From Tubiluchus corallicola (taxonomy: Eukaryota; Priapulida; Priapulimorpha; Priapulimorphida; Tubiluchidae): 64,000 nt of DNA. Positions 1-13,604 of the stretch are shown here, piece by piece; within the stretch, counting starts at the first letter, position 1; the number at the start of each line of letters is the position of its first letter. Below the pieces are notes generated by a model. That model did not search any database, was not told the DNA's origin, and saw only the letters and a list, made by a program, of their open reading frames with translations. The position numbers and the translations under genes were made by a program. The DNA lies in NCBI GenBank assembly GCA_030141605.1, contig JAQGDQ010000008.1, positions 1,636,707-1,700,706 on the forward strand, given 5' to 3'.

Positions 1-683
1 GTCCCTAAACAGTCTTTGCGTTTTTAAATTATTTATACCATTGTCACTGCCCTATCCCAGCCTCCTGCATTTGCGAATTAATGTGAATTAAGAGTGGGTG
101 CTTAAGAAAACTCTATGACCAACAAAATGAGACGATGAAATCAGCGAATGGGTTTTTCTTGCAATCCGCTGCTTGCGGATTAAAAACTCGATACGTGCAG
201 GTCAACCATTATTAGTGGAATTTCCCTAAATAGATGTATTAGAATAGAATATAAGACCTATCGTTAGTGCCAGCTCATTATAGCTTATATTAACTTGTAT
301 CTGATGAACAAATATACCAACCGGCTTTCCTAAAATTGTGTAATTGACATTACAATGGCCTTCAAATATTTACCCACTTCGGCGGCTCTGCGTATACCCG
401 CACCCCATCTTAAGCACAGCGCCCATTCGCATGTTAGCGAATAATAGCTTGACAGAAGCCCAGTTTTGGCTTCACTCATAACAAACACTGAAACCTGATT
501 AGCTATGTAAAGACAGCTAATTGTAGCTCATGTATTCAGCAACAGGTGTCGTGTTATCATAGAGGCAACAGGACACACTCTATAATGTCATAGCTGATCA
601 AACAACAGCGAATCTTTTACTGCACAAACAAATTATTTGAAAACACAAGGTCATGGTCATAGTGTAGAGACTGTACATCCCGT
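1..683. other. No gene seen (window start)
   Basis: AT-rich sequence with no convincing coding exon, RNA gene or repeat that I can recognise on either strand. Confidence 0.5.
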
Positions 684-689
684 CCTCTG

Positions 690-745
<56 letters not shown>

Positions 746-781
746 TCTCCTCTCTTTCTCTCTCTCTTTCTTCGTCTTTTC

Positions 782-827
<46 letters not shown>

Positions 828-976
828 CTTTCTCTCTCTCTTTCTTCGTCTTTTCGTCTCTCTCTCTCTCTCTCACACTCGCTCTCTCTCTTTCTCTCCT
901 CTTTCTGTCTCTCTTTCTCTCCTTTCTCTCACTCTCCCTCTTTGTGTATGTCTTCGTTTCTCTCTCTCTCTCTCTC
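684..976. repeat. CT/GA microsatellite, interrupted
   Basis: About 290 bp of nearly pure CT dinucleotides, interrupted by GTTTCT and TTCGTCTTTTCGT blocks. One interruption, TTCTTCGTCTTTTCGTCTCT, occurs twice about 75 bp apart, so the array contains a higher-order duplication. The long open frames across it on both strands only reflect the repeat. Confidence 0.95.
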
Positions 977-1902
977 GGTTTCTGCCTTTAACTGTTCTCT
1001 CGCTGGGACCACCTATTTACTCCACTCTTCCAAAGAAACAAATATGTAATGGTAATCAACAATACTACTGTGTTTTGTGCACGAATATCATAGTTTGCTT
1101 ATTTCAGCATGTTTCTATACCTAATGGATTTTAGTAAATGCCACCCGTAGTATCAGTCAAGTTACATGTGCACATCAAGATCAAATTAAACGAAATAACA
1201 TAATATTCGACGAAGTGGCTCGAATCGGACGCGCAGCGCCTGACCACCAATAACTTGCATACACAAAATTGACTTGTTTCATTTAAATTTTAGTTTGACC
1301 ACCTGATGCACGAAGTCCCAAGCGTTTCAACTCATTTTAGGAAAAGTCTTCAATTTATTGCTTACGATCGAAATTGTATTGAAAGTTGAACTTTTTTGTT
1401 GTGCAGGGGAGCCAACTGTTTCCAAAACGCAATTATCATAAAGGGAGGGCTACGATGCTAAGATGAAAAACTTGTTGAATAAAGGTTATTAAAGGACTTT
1501 ATTTACTAGCATTCCTACGTTTATTTACTAAATTTTGCTACAGGTGATTAAAAAAGGTCATAGACTTCTTCATACGGAAAATTGGCATAGCTAGTTTTCA
1601 TGAAAAAGTTTTAGTTTTTGCACGTTCGTAGAATGAGATGCTAATGTTATAAATCAGTAGAGTTGTTTGTAAGAATTTATATTTAAACCCTTAATTAAGT
1701 GACATTTAAAAGCGTAAGACGTACGCAAGAGTATTCAATTTTGTCTTCTGATCAATATTAGCTCTGTTGTACTCATCATCTCCTGTGCAAAAGTCACAAA
1801 CTGGCACACTTCAGGACCTACTGTTGCTTTATTAGTAAAAGGGTCTAATCCTAATCGAGGCTACACAACAGAAGTAGATTGAAATGAAGCTTATGAGTTT
1901 AC
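977..1902. other. No gene seen
   Basis: About 0.9 kb of AT-rich DNA with no convincing coding exon or structured repeat. Confidence 0.45.
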
Positions 1903-2209
1903 CTCTAATGCGATACTCGTCCAAGTCCATTCCACAACGGGGCCACCCAGGCATATGAACTACAACGTTCTGATGGGAGACCGGCTGAAAACTCGGCGCC
2001 TCTGGATCTGGATTCGGGATGTCCGGTGTTGTTCCGGCGTCCTCGCAGTGCTCTCTGTTTGTTTCTCCCGCCAGGATTTCACAGGACGCACCGACGAGTT
2101 TAGCTGCTTTTGACTGCAGAATACTTTTGGCGTGCTGCAACGAGAATTGTGTGTTTTCTGACCCACTGTCCAGACACAGATGGTCAACACGCTCTTGCAA
2201 GTTCCCCAC
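1903..2209 (-). CDS. Possible internal coding exon of an unrecognised gene
   Basis: A minus-strand open frame of about 100 codons with balanced, non-repetitive composition (Gln, Glu, Ser and Pro rich, starting with NLQERVDHLCLDSGSENTQ). It runs into a good donor site (AGAG|GTAAAC, exon end at 1903). Upstream the frame meets a TAA shortly before 2209, so the exon would need an acceptor such as CCTAAG close to it. No neighbouring exon was identified and I do not recognise the family. It could be a chance open frame; the donor site and composition are the only support. Confidence 0.3.
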
Positions 2210-3685
2210 TTTTGCGGTTTCTTAGGTTCTCTGTTTAAATGTTTCTCTGCAAGACAAAATTTAGGAGAATGTTACTTGATCTTTGAATACCAGGTCCCAT
2301 GATAGGAGTGATTTAATATAATCTTGTCTCCGCAATATTCCAAAAACAGCGAAAGGGTTTAAAGAGTAAAAACGCCGTGAAAATGAAAACTACTTTTTAC
2401 TCTTGGGGCATTTACGTGTTTGTTATACGTAGTTTATTACAAATGATTTATACTACACCGCGAAGGCGTCGATGGTTTCGTCTGTTTCAAGGATTCTTAC
2501 ATCAAACAAGAAATCTTGTTCAGATTCTTTGCATTGTTGGCTTATTTTTCAACTTAGGACTATAAAACATTTTCTCTCTGTTTTTTTCGAAATTATGCCG
2601 AATAGTTTCATAAGCGTACGGACTGACTTTTCCGGGGGGGGGAGAGTTGAGCCACTCTTGCCCGAAATATGCAGCGCCAACCAGTATAAAGTCCGTCGTC
2701 GAGTCTTGTCTCACCCCGCCCCATGGTCAAAAAATGTCCGGATTCCGGGCATTTCATTTGGCGGCATGGAGAAAGTTTGCGATTTTGTTTACCCGAAAAT
2801 ATGTGTTTGCCGAAAACGGGGAAGCTGCAGTACCCCCCCCCCCAGCCCTCGGCTCGTACACCTATGACTAATTTCGCAGAAATTGGATATACTTTTGGGC
2901 AAATTGCTGACGCCTAAATAGACCGTTCGACTTAGGGTGTTGTAGGTCCATTAGGTTTTGTGATAGAGGAGGCCGCAGTCTAAGAACATATAGGCTCGCC
3001 ACGCGATTTTTTCGAAAGGTCTGTGATGTTGTTCAAATGCGCGTACGCGGTTCTTCGTGCAAGGTTTGCTATTGTAGGGTTTTAGAAAAAGAACACATGT
3101 TAATATGAATTGCTTTTGAAACATCTGAATCAGGTCGAAATGATTAAGTTAATTCCAAGTGTCCTTTCTGGATTTTTTTGCTAGGACATTTGGCTACTGT
3201 CTAGTGCCTAGTCATTATTTTTATGCAGTGGCATTATTTCTGCAGTATACACTGATTATATCATAATACAACTGGCTTTTACTACTTTTTGTAAGTGTTT
3301 ATCTGTTAGCTTGTCACCAATTAACGACGATCAAATTAATGGCGATGATAAAAGTTGATGATTGATTATAGAACGAAACTACAATTGTCAAGTTTATGAA
3401 GCCAAGCTTTCTGCGAAAGAAACATGAAAAAAAGATCAGAAAAGGTGCCATTCAATGTCGTGAACATGGACAAAAATATATTAATTTGAGTTTACTACCG
3501 GTAATTATTTAAAATGCAATTAGGATACTATGTGCTTAGTTAATTAATATGGAATTATCTAGACTGAAATCGATTAAATTATTACATTCATTTAGTAGTT
3601 ACTCTGGAGTGAATAAAGTAACGCTGTATAATTATGTTGGATTGTTGTTGATTTCTTAAGTTTAAATAAATGCCTGCTTTGATTA
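2210..3685. other. No gene seen
   Basis: Intergenic or intronic DNA. A G-run and a C-run (around 2634 and 2835) and a GC-richer patch at about 2640-3060 stand out from the AT-rich surroundings, but no family could be assigned. Confidence 0.4.
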
Positions 3686-3687
3686 TA

Positions 3688-3770
3688 AGAGACTGTGTGG
3701 TCTAACGGTTGTAGTAACAAATATATATACGATCTAAAGCATCCCAAGTTCAAATTTAGGCCCAAGACGC
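3688..3770 (+). mobile_element. tRNA-derived SINE fragment
   Basis: A tRNA-like segment with a good polymerase III A box (TGGTCTAACGG, 3698-3708) and a degraded B box (AGTTCAAATTT, 3747-3757) at near-tRNA spacing. A T-rich stretch follows. The B box mismatches and lack of a clean cloverleaf make it a decayed SINE head rather than a functional tRNA gene. Confidence 0.5.
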
Positions 3771-4275
3771 AATACTGAATTTTCCATTTTTTTCTTTCTT
3801 GACTAAGATTTAAAAACTTAATGACTCATACTATTAATTATTACAATTATTACGAACACCATAATTACTTATAGCCTAAATAAGCAATTAGGATTTTAAA
3901 TAATTAGTGAAACAATGATGGTTATGTCGAAGATGATGACGGTAATGATAACAATAATGATAAGGCAAGTATTGTTTAAAGCAAGTCCAGTTTGAATGAT
4001 GTGATGAATACTGCATTTCGGTGCTTTGCTAATACTGTAAGCTGTTAATAGTAATAGTAAGATCAAGGTTACAACTTACCTATATATGAAAGACGATTAA
4101 GAAGATCACATTTAAAGTTTAAGCTATCACATTCGGCGCATTGATAATGCTTCAGCTAGAGCCTGTAAAGAATATTGTGTTAGCAACATCAGTTTTCTCA
4201 TACTGTTTTGGGAATGGTTTGTTTGGTCTTATTAAGGGTCAAGTATTCAACAAAATAGACTGCACTAAAAAATGG

Positions 4276-4291
4276 ATTATTATTGTTATTA

Positions 4292-4389
<98 letters not shown>
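4276..4389. repeat. ATT trinucleotide microsatellite
   Basis: About 38 uninterrupted ATT units, followed by a short TTAA-rich tail. Confidence 0.97.
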
Positions 4390-6120
4390 TATTAATTAAT
4401 TAATTAAAATGAATGTGAAACGTGTTTAAGGTTTATGATGCTTGCAATATAAAAATTGTAGCACGAAGAACCAAATTCAAACTTCCCGTACAATTCTCGT
4501 ATTCAAATACTCAAATTCAAATCTCTTAAACATAAACTAATCATTTAACACAAGAGAAATAGTTAAAAACTCCGCAGTGAGATTCCATACGTGTGTGTAA
4601 CAAAAACGGAATTGCACGCATATGGCAATTTAAATTTTGTGGGTTTTAATGAAAAAGTTTTACAGTGATTCTTTCCCGTATAGGTAGATTAGATTTAGCT
4701 TTAAACTATCGTTATCTTTAAACTAATAGAAAGTGCTGTGACATTTTAGTTTATATGACTACATTATAAGGCATAGTAGACGCAGTTCAACGTATTTTCT
4801 AATGTTAATGCGATAGGAAATTTCATATTAACCACCATATTTTTGGTGAAGCTAAAAAAACAGAGTTGTTTGCTATAGAAAAGCCTAATAACGTAATGCA
4901 TCTTCAAAATATGCATTGCTCACATTTGCTTAGTAGTAATAAGAATACGCGCAAGTTGGGAAATAACGAAGCCAGGTTTTTACTAGAATGGATTTCAAGA
5001 ACAATAGTAACGCAAATCGCGCGGTCACTGCTGATCAGTCAAGCGCATCGCTTTGCTTTCTTGGCCTCGCTTGGTTTGTTTGAGAAGTGAGATTCGTTTA
5101 GCGAATTCGCCACCCAAGGGAGGCAAACTGCCGATAAATAGGCAAACAGCGCATCAGATAATAGCAAAGCTAACGCTGATCACTACTCGTTTCATTTCAA
5201 TTAACTGTTTACCAATCCATGAAAAGATGATGACGTATATTTGACTTATACAGGCCCATAACTTCCATGTCTTAAAATACTGGAGCAATGTTATAAGAGT
5301 AATATTCTTTTTCTAAGATCACAGGACTTGTCAACCGCATCAATGATCTTTTAAGCAAAAAATGATAATAATTCTGAGATTTGCTTCGCGGCATCATACA
5401 GTGGATGAAACAGGAGATTTTCCTGTTATGTTCTACATTCAAAAAGGTGATAGAAAATACTTCCTTAATGGGTATCAGAAAGGTCGTAAGTCTGCCAAAA
5501 ATATTTTTCGTCAACTCTAATAAGGACCATCTAATCGCTTATTAATTTAGTTATCCTCGCTAGCTCACTGCGTTTATTTCTTTTTAAGAAAATTGGAATT
5601 ATCTTTAAAGACAAAAATACACTTCGCTAGTAATTGAAAAAAAATGAAAATTATGAAGTATAAAATTTCATGAAATCCTTGACTTTGAGCATACAGTGAT
5701 AAAGCTAAAGAACATTTATAACTTATTCTTCTTCCTGTGGAAAATCCAGGGTCGAATCCCAGTGGAAGAAAAAACCCTTTCAGAATTTTTAATTTATTTA
5801 GAGTTATCACTTGCAGAGTTTCGTGCCGCATAGCTTATAAAATGTAACTTGTTATGTCAATAACAAGAGAACGTCTTTTTACCTGCCTATTAATACCTAG
5901 CTAGCACGCATTATTGAATCAAGGAAAATGTGCCTGTTCAAACTTCGCCAGACAATCAACTTAAATCAAACTGTGAAACCACTATGTAAACTCACTGAAC
6001 AAGAAAGAAGCCATTTTGATGACAGTCGGTGTTCAAGCAATAACCGAATTACGTCATGTTAATAAAAGTCTACGTCCGATTTGAAAAATTCGTCTCGTGC
6101 GTGTGTCTAAATAGACGTCA
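4390..6120. other. No gene seen
   Basis: 1.7 kb of AT-rich DNA with only short open frames of random composition; no splice-supported exon or recognisable transposon. Confidence 0.45.
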
Positions 6121-6771
6121 GGACTAGGAATCGAAAAGATTTTCTTAACTTCTTTAGATAAAGAGAAAAGGCAATGAGTAGTGAATTCTGTGTTACCAAG
6201 TTCTATTGTACTACATAATGTAAGTCTTATTGACAATTGCTACCCTTAATTGCTCACTAACAGCAATATAGCTGAATGGGTGGCTGAGTGATTTTTTAGC
6301 TCATCGCCATCCATCCGCTACCAATGTGTCTTTTCTGTAATTTACTATTCGTCACGTAAATTTATTTTTTAAACTATATCATTCATTCTTGCACTGATTA
6401 TATTGTAGAAAGGTGAAAAATAAACCTTCCTCCTTACTTAATTATTTGCTTATTTACTTACTTACTTACCTTACCTTACCTTAACTTACTTTATCTTACC
6501 TTACCTTAGTTTAAATGATATAGTTTAAAAAAATAAATTTACGTGACGAATAGTAAATTACAGAAGAGACACATTGGTGGCGGATGGATGGCGATGAGCT
6601 AAAAAATCAGTCAGCCACCCCTTCAGCTATATTGCTGTTACAGAGTAATTAAGTGTAGCAATTGTCAGTAAGACTTACATTATGTAGTACAATAGAACTT
6701 GCTAATACAGAATTCACTACTCATTGCCTTTTCTCTTAAGAAGATAAGAAATTCTTTTCGATTCCTAATCC
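6121..6771. mobile_element. Foldback element with TTACC-repeat loop
   Basis: Imperfect inverted repeat. Left arm 6121-6386 pairs with right arm 6512-6771 (about 260 bp each, a few mismatches and small indels). Examples are GGACTAGGAATCGAAAAG opposite CTTTTCGATTCCTAATCC and AAACTATATCATT opposite AATGATATAGTTT. The loop (about 6387-6511) is largely TTAC/TTACC repeats, and a second TTACC array starts exactly where the right arm ends. No coding capacity. It may be a foldback MITE or a local inverted duplication nucleated at the microsatellite. Confidence 0.75.
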
Positions 6772-7110
6772 TTACCTTACCTTACCTTACCTTACCTTAC
6801 CTTACCTTACCTTACCTTACCTTACCTTACCTTACCTTACCTTACCTTACCTTACCTTACCTTACCTTACTTACTTATTTACTTACTTACTTGTTTACTT
6901 CTTTCCTTCCTTCCTTCCTTAATTACTTACTTATTTACTTACTTACTTTCTTACCTACCTACCTTCCTACCTACCTATCTACCTACCTACTTACCTACCT
7001 ACCTGCCTACCTGTCTACCTACCTACCTACCTACCTACCTACCTACCTACCTACCTACCTACCTACCTACCTACTTACTTACTTACCTATTTATTTATTT
7101 ACCTGCTTAT
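6769..7110. repeat. TTACC pentanucleotide array passing into CTAC/TTAC tetranucleotide repeats
   Basis: About 20 TTACC units (6769-6870) followed by mixed TTAC, TTCC and CTAC tetranucleotides. Open frames rich in Tyr, Leu and Pro across it are repeat artefacts. Confidence 0.95.
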
Positions 7111-7469
7111 TATTAAGCAACTTACGCCTGTAATTGTGAATAGTCATGCGATTGCGTACATGCACACTATAAATAAACTAAACCTCAAAAAATAATTCTA
7201 ATGTTTTGTAAAACGCGTAAAATGCACCCACAAGCGCGGAGTTCGCGTGCGTTATTCAATTACGTGCGAAGTTTGCTTTTGCATTCGTTTTGCAAATAAA
7301 TTGAACAATTCATTAGATAAGAAATTACAAAAAGTAGACCACTCCCAACTTTTAGCAAGCTTTTTCCGTACAGGCCAAGTCTGTTGTGATCTGTGAACAC
7401 CACTGAGAAAAAAACAGTAAACCCGTAATTAACTAATCGTAGTATGTAGTGCAAACACATGATATTGGT

Positions 7470-7545
7470 GGTGATAATCGTACTGATGATGATGATGATG
7501 ATGACGACGACGACGACGATGATGATGATGATGACGGAGATGATG
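7470..7545. repeat. GAT/GAC trinucleotide repeat
   Basis: Imperfect GAT and GAC triplets, about 75 bp. Confidence 0.85.
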
Positions 7546-10500
7546 TTGATAGCAATATTGATAGTAAGAATGCATATTAATAGAGAAAGAATTTTTTGGA
7601 TTTTTTTTAAAAAAGAGGCATAACAAGCCAGGACGTAATGTAGTATGACGTCACACGATAACTTCGGATGACATTGAAAACTTGTTTTCTGGTACTAAGC
7701 TTCTACACTTCTGTGCAGATAGGCTAAGCTGCCTGATTTTGCAATCACAATGCATATTTGAACTTCACCAATTCATACGATTTTCTTTCGAACTGAAAGA
7801 ACACGCATCGTTAATGTCATGCCAGTCAAGCAAAATCTTGTCATTCTGTTATTTATCACCGAACAACTTACATTACAAAATTATAATGGTTTCAATTTTA
7901 TGCTACCCATACAACCCTTCACCAGAAGCATATCAAGACTTTATGACGACCTAGGCTAGTAGTTCTGTCCCACCCATTTCTACCGTGAATTTATGGTCGT
8001 TTATGTAATGAGGAGATTAAACAGTTACTTGTGGTGTATTAGCAACATTATTAACCTAGTTTCAACGTGGTCATTATTAATTACACGTATTTGCATAGCG
8101 CTTACACTAAACACACTGCACAACTTCTTGTTATGCGGAAGTTATGTAGAAGATTCGCCCAGCAACTGCCTGTGGTGTATTATAAAATTTGGTCTTTTAA
8201 AAAGTATACACATTTTTTGAGGAGAATAAGAATTCTTTTCTGAAATTTCATGCCCATCAAACTTTGGCACCCTAGGATGTTGCCTAGTAAGCTTATTTGT
8301 TAATGCGCCACTGCCCTCCACTGACTTCTTGCGAATAACATCACGATGCGCTTCACTCTAAATAATGTGTGTTATTTAAAGTAAACAAAGCCACAAAAAT
8401 GGTACCATTGTTCTGCGGTGTGGCGTCTTTTATTATTGCTTGCACCGTCGATGAATAAACTTTTTTCTTTTGAATAATTTTGTTAAGTTTACAGTACGTG
8501 TGGCGCCCTCATCTGTAATAAATTAGTAGTACTGTATTATTGTACTGTATTGCCTACTGAATTATTGCAACTAGTCAAGCTTATTTTTCGATAAACCATG
8601 TAATTAATTATACGGAACTGGAATTGAAAATATATAGAAAGAGAAAGTTTTGCTTTTCTGAACAGATCTGTTCAGATTTACAATGGCGAATTCAGGAATC
8701 CTCTTTGGTAGGGTTGAATGAAAGTTACAGCAAATATATTGCAATAGTGATATGACGATTAAATTCAGGTATAGAGAATGATAAACCATACAGTCAAAAG
8801 TAACATCACACCTCGGCGACGTCCAAAATTTACTTGAATGTCTCAGCAAAAAGGATAGCATTAGAAGCAGCCATATACTGGCTTCGCCCGCCACTTAAGC
8901 AGCGCCAATAGACCTCTCAAAGTCACTAGAATTGATTGCTTTAACATGGCCCTTTGTTGATAGCTAGAGAACGCATAACACTTTCTGAATGAAGAATGTG
9001 TTATTTTGTTGGCGTGCCTGGTTAAGTTTCGTTGAATTAGTTTTGAAGCCTGTAGGTATAAAAGACGAAAGGGAAAACGTCTATTTTCCAGCCTTTCAAC
9101 TGAACAGTAGTAGTAGTAGTTAAAAGTAGTATCTAAAAGCCATAGATATACAGGAACTGTCCCCTTCTTCCTCTTTCTTTCAATCAGTTTATGTAAGTTT
9201 TTCATATTTCATTACTGTCTTCATATCTTTGACAGTTCTTGCATTTTCCGTGTTTGGGAACTTTTCTATGTCAATGATATCACGTTCGCACAGATGCTCA
9301 TTGATATTTCTTCTACATCTTGTATCGGTATTCGCAACAAATTGGTCGGGGTTGACCAAAATCGCTGCTCATCGGGATATTGTTGTTCTTGTTGTTGGGG
9401 GATTTGTGGAAAGCCTAAAGTTCCATGAATCGGCAATGAATCTTCATGAAACTTCACACGAATGTACTAGAATGAAAAGGTTCGCATCGACTGATAAGTC
9501 GAACTTTTGTTTGCCATTTTTAATTCAAGATGGCGGCATTGATGTTGCTTCTAATTTAGGATTTTGTTTCTACCGAGTCCCTCGATTTAATTTCATCTTT
9601 GGTATATGCCTGTAACAGACTGTCATCTTTTTGACTACTATTTGTAACATGTTGTTGCTACTCTTTTTAAAAAGCTAAGTCATGTACTTTTTCTTACTTT
9701 ATTTTGGCATATTTTGCCAAACTTTAGCTCAGTTTGTTTTAATTTATTCTCATCTTGACTTTTCTGTGCTCATACTATCTCAGGATTCAAAGTTGTATCC
9801 TATGTGTATAGTGTCAGTTAATTACTAAGCTCTCATTTCATTATCTAGTCGATCGATTAACGTTTTTCGCGCGTTTCCTTCTTCTACTAACAGATTTCTA
9901 TTAAATATCATTTTTTATAAATTCAGCACTTGTGTGATATTCTTTCTTTCAATAGTTAAAGCCCAGTATTAGATTTCTCAAAATGTTTCTCTACTACTTC
10001 ATTATTTTCTGTTCTTAATGTCGACGTTTTTAACTTTTAAGTTTCAGTTTTCCTCATCTCTTTCTTTAAACTTTTCAAATTTTCTTCTACTACGCCTGCT
10101 TCATTACTGCCTGTTCCAGAGTAGCAGTAGTAACTCTAATAATCTCTAGATGTTAAGTCTAAACATAACTCGGATGTTTTTTCTACTTTTTGGCTATGGT
10201 TATTACTACACAAGATAGTAATAATCATCTTGCTCACTGCTCATAAGTGTTTTTTATCAGTATACCTAATGGAGTGTCCAAACTAATTTCTGCCATTGCT
10301 TTCATATTGAAAATCGATTCAGTAACTAATGCTGGTGAACTCGATATAATTCACGTAACTTACCAAAATAACATACCAAAAACACTAACTGATCACACTT
10401 CATTCATGACTGTGATGTTTTGCGTCACCCAATACAGCCCTTATTGTATGAGAATTGACATCCTGACATATTACACCTTACATCTTCACATTGGAATTTA

Positions 10501-11395
10501 TCGAGGTTTTGTTTAAAAGTTTACCTTTGTTTGTTATAAATTATTTCGTCAAAGATTATTGATAATATTTGCAGCAAAAACTTTTCTACTGCTCTTTCCT
10601 TTATAGCCAGACTTTATTTTCGTTGTTAACAAACTTTGGAAGTATTTTTTTACTCGCGTTCAACGGCTCCATTATATGAGGCTTAAAATTGAAACTAATG
10701 AATAAAGTACCTTCAGTTTTACTAGACTTACACCATTACCATTTACTAGACTATCTCTCTTCTTAATTGGGTTGTGACCTTATGTCTTCATGCCGGCATT
10801 CCACAATTGCTACCAAATGTCACAACTGTCTCTCCTAGTCAGCCTTTGCTACTGGTATCTCATTCTCCTCTTCCTGGCTGCACATGCACTGTTGCCTGGT
10901 ACTGCAGCTTTTCAAGCAAAAATTAGTACAAGCAGCAAGGTAAGCTGATGAAATAGGATGCAACAAGATGAAATAGGTACAATAATCAACGACAGGATTC
11001 CAAGCCCTTCTAAGGAACTAAGTAACTCTTGGTAATTCAGTAAATGCCCCTGAGGTGCCTGTCACAAAAAGGATCCCCTTCTTTATTTGAAACACTAATT
11101 AGTTTCACGCCAATTGATTGAGATAAGAACAGATGAACAAAGCTCTGGTGGTAATAATATTAATGATGGCGTATTTATGAGACAAATTACGCCATAGCTA
11201 GTAAGTAAACATGATAAGATCTTAGATAAGGTGCTTTGCTTAACTATGGACCAGTCCACATTAAGTAAAAGGTCACTCGGCCCACTAGTTCCACAACTCA
11301 TAGGTGTTGCCTCATAATGCATGTTTTTGAGTGCTTACAATCTAATAATTTCTGTTGGTGACACTTGGGTGGGTGACATTTTTACCACGTACGTA
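7546..11395. other. No gene seen
   Basis: 3.85 kb without a supportable gene. Open frames up to about 128 codons (for example 9229-9615 plus and 8861-9205 minus) have random-looking composition and no domain I recognise. Confidence 0.4.
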
Positions 11396-11462
11396 GTACA
11401 GGCTTCCAGAATCGAACCGGGCCAGGCCCGAATCACTGGTCACTATGCCAACGTTTGCAAAA
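11396..11462 (-). mobile_element. tRNA-derived SINE head
   Basis: On the minus strand, an A-box-like TGGCATAGTGA (11440-11450) is followed by a near-consensus B box GGTTCGATTCT (about 11408-11419), with a GGGCCTGGCCC hairpin between. This is the layout of a tRNA-derived SINE promoter. The region beyond (to about 11560) may be its body; I could not define the ends. Confidence 0.5.
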
Positions 11463-11559
11463 TTTTAGGCTGGACACCGTTCGAACACTGGTTGAAATTT
11501 TTATGCAGTTTGATACACCGTAGGGCGGTATCCAGCTCTACTCACTATGCCCATAGTCG

Positions 11560-12750
11560 TGACCGGTAATAAAGTCAAAAGAAAAAGTCACGGAAAAAAG
11601 TCACAATTTTGGCTAGGAAAAAAGTTACAAATAATTTTGGTTAGAGACAGATTATCTTTTTCCTGTGACTTTTTTACCTGGATTCCTTGTGACAAGGCAA
11701 AAATTACCTCATCATTGCCAAAAATTCTATTGTACATTTTCATTTTTGGCATTTTACGTTACATCAAAAAGCATAAGTGCTGAGGTTTTACATTTTGGAG
11801 CCTGGTTACTGGTTTCAGTAAGTCTTTGATTCAGTTTCATTCGTAGCCTACAGTGTTACTACGTCTGTGCAAAACCATCTTTAATATCGATATTGTTCTT
11901 CCACGCAGAGTGGATACTTGCCGGTTACGAATACATTGGATACTTATCATAAAGAATTTCTTTTTTAATGGCACAATACAAATTGTGGTAAGAGATATGA
12001 ATTGCTTTATAAAGGCGTGTTTTGCGGTACTTCAGATATTTTGTGGTGGTTGGACAGTGGACACTTGTAAATGGTCGTGTTTTTGAAATCAAAAAACGCC
12101 TGAAGTAATTAAAAATATTCATTAGGGATAAGGATTCTAAGTGATATCTAACTTTGTATAACAGTGTAATAGGTTTGGATCCTCATTAACTATGTATAAC
12201 CAAGTTAGTCTTCAACCATAAATAGTCTTCAGTCTTAAATACATAGTTATTTTATGCTGAACAAAGCTTTAATATCAAGATTATCAGACTTTTTTACTTA
12301 CACAAAACCAAAATTCTATGATTCTCGCTTTCGTGAGAAATGTAGGCGGATTAGCTAACAATGACTTCAAGTTTTTCCCACTTCATCATATTCATTGTTC
12401 ACCTACAAATAATGTTCTACTGGTAGCTGTTCTTTAGTTCCATTGTCTGTTAGAAATTTAATGCATTGCTTGATTCATGTGTTTGATACCAGCTTAAAAG
12501 CTTCTCTTTTTACACACAGCCACGCACGCGTGATTCGTGTGTTCAATTTATGTTCAGCTTGTGTGTGCCATAAACGACATACAGTTTCTAAAATTATCAG
12601 CCTATAGAGCTAGTTTAAATCGTGAAACAAAGATTAAGAAGTTCCTCAATAATAAGGTAAGCAGCAATAGAAAGGCGCGATGTGGTCTCTATAATCAGAT
12701 ATTTTTATGCGTTCGCAGAGGAAATGTTAACCACGGCTATCATATAATAA
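11560..12750. other. No gene seen
   Basis: AT-rich DNA. A patch of AAAAAGTCAC-like repeats occurs at about 11575-11640, with complementary GTGACTTTTT around 11660-11680. No coding exon. Confidence 0.4.
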
Positions 12751-12754
12751 ACGA

Positions 12755-12895
12755 ATGTAGGTAAAAATGGCACAGGAAAAACAGCACGGTAAAAATGGTA
12801 CAGGTAAAAATTGCACAGGCAAAATGGCATAAGTGGAAAAGTAGGTAAAATAGTACAGGTAAAAATTTCACAGGAAAAAATGGCACACTTAGTAA
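12755..12895 (-). repeat. Minisatellite, orientation 1 (GGTAAAAATGGCACA units)
   Basis: About ten degenerate copies of a 14-17 bp unit, GGTAAAAATGGCACA. It is the reverse complement of the longer array at 13605-13905. Confidence 0.8.
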
Positions 12896-13604
12896 AATAT
12901 GTGCTTAGAGTTAGGATTGCAGTGCGGGATAATTATTTTAGTTATTTTTACCTGTGCCGGGAAGTTTTGCTTCAACTCAGTTTGCTTGTTTGTTTGGTTG
13001 TTTGTTCTCTGTTATGACAGTAAGCCTATTTCGCGAAAACTTCCAAGAAACTTTGTGAAGAAATGAATCTTCGCCGATTTCTTTTCCGCAAAACTTAACC
13101 GAACACGACGTACAAAAAACATTAGTGAAGCACTTCGTGGAAGTCTCAGAGGGAGTGTGTAGTACTTTTTTTGTCATCTCTACCTGGACAAACAACTACG
13201 AGTTAGTTCCAGTTTCGAGAAATTCTTGTTTATAAAATGGTGTGTATGTCTATAACCTTTATTTATTGTTATTTATAGCCTTATAAGGTAATTTGGTATG
13301 CATACATTTGTTAGTTTATGACCATCGCCAAAATTAAAGGTGAAAATGGTAGATTAACACCATGTGGAACATTCGTGCGTTCTTGATTATAAACTCATTT
13401 AATAAACGAATATTTTGTGAGTCTTTTGCTTGTCTATATAATAGCAATACAGGTACATTTTTGTATGTTTGAATGTTTATCTTTGTGTAAAATTTTCTTA
13501 ATTAAAAGAATCTGACGAATAAGTTTAGCATTGTTCGGCTTTGGCAGAGATCTGCTTCCTACTGAGCGCATTCCAGTTTTATTATAAAATTAAATGCATC
13601 AAAA

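Noticed and set aside
637-1134. Open frames of 90-165 codons over the CT repeat on both strands
   Set aside because: Composition is Ser/Leu or Arg/Glu only and follows the dinucleotide period; no protein-like segment.
3688-3770. Functional tRNA gene
   Set aside because: B box is degenerate and I could not fold a complete cloverleaf; a SINE remnant fits better.
6699-7133. Tyr/Leu/Thr/Pro-repeat protein
   Set aside because: TTACC and CTAC repeats read in frame.
9229-9615. 128-codon plus-strand frame as a gene
   Set aside because: No recognised domain or splice support; composition is consistent with chance in AT-rich DNA.
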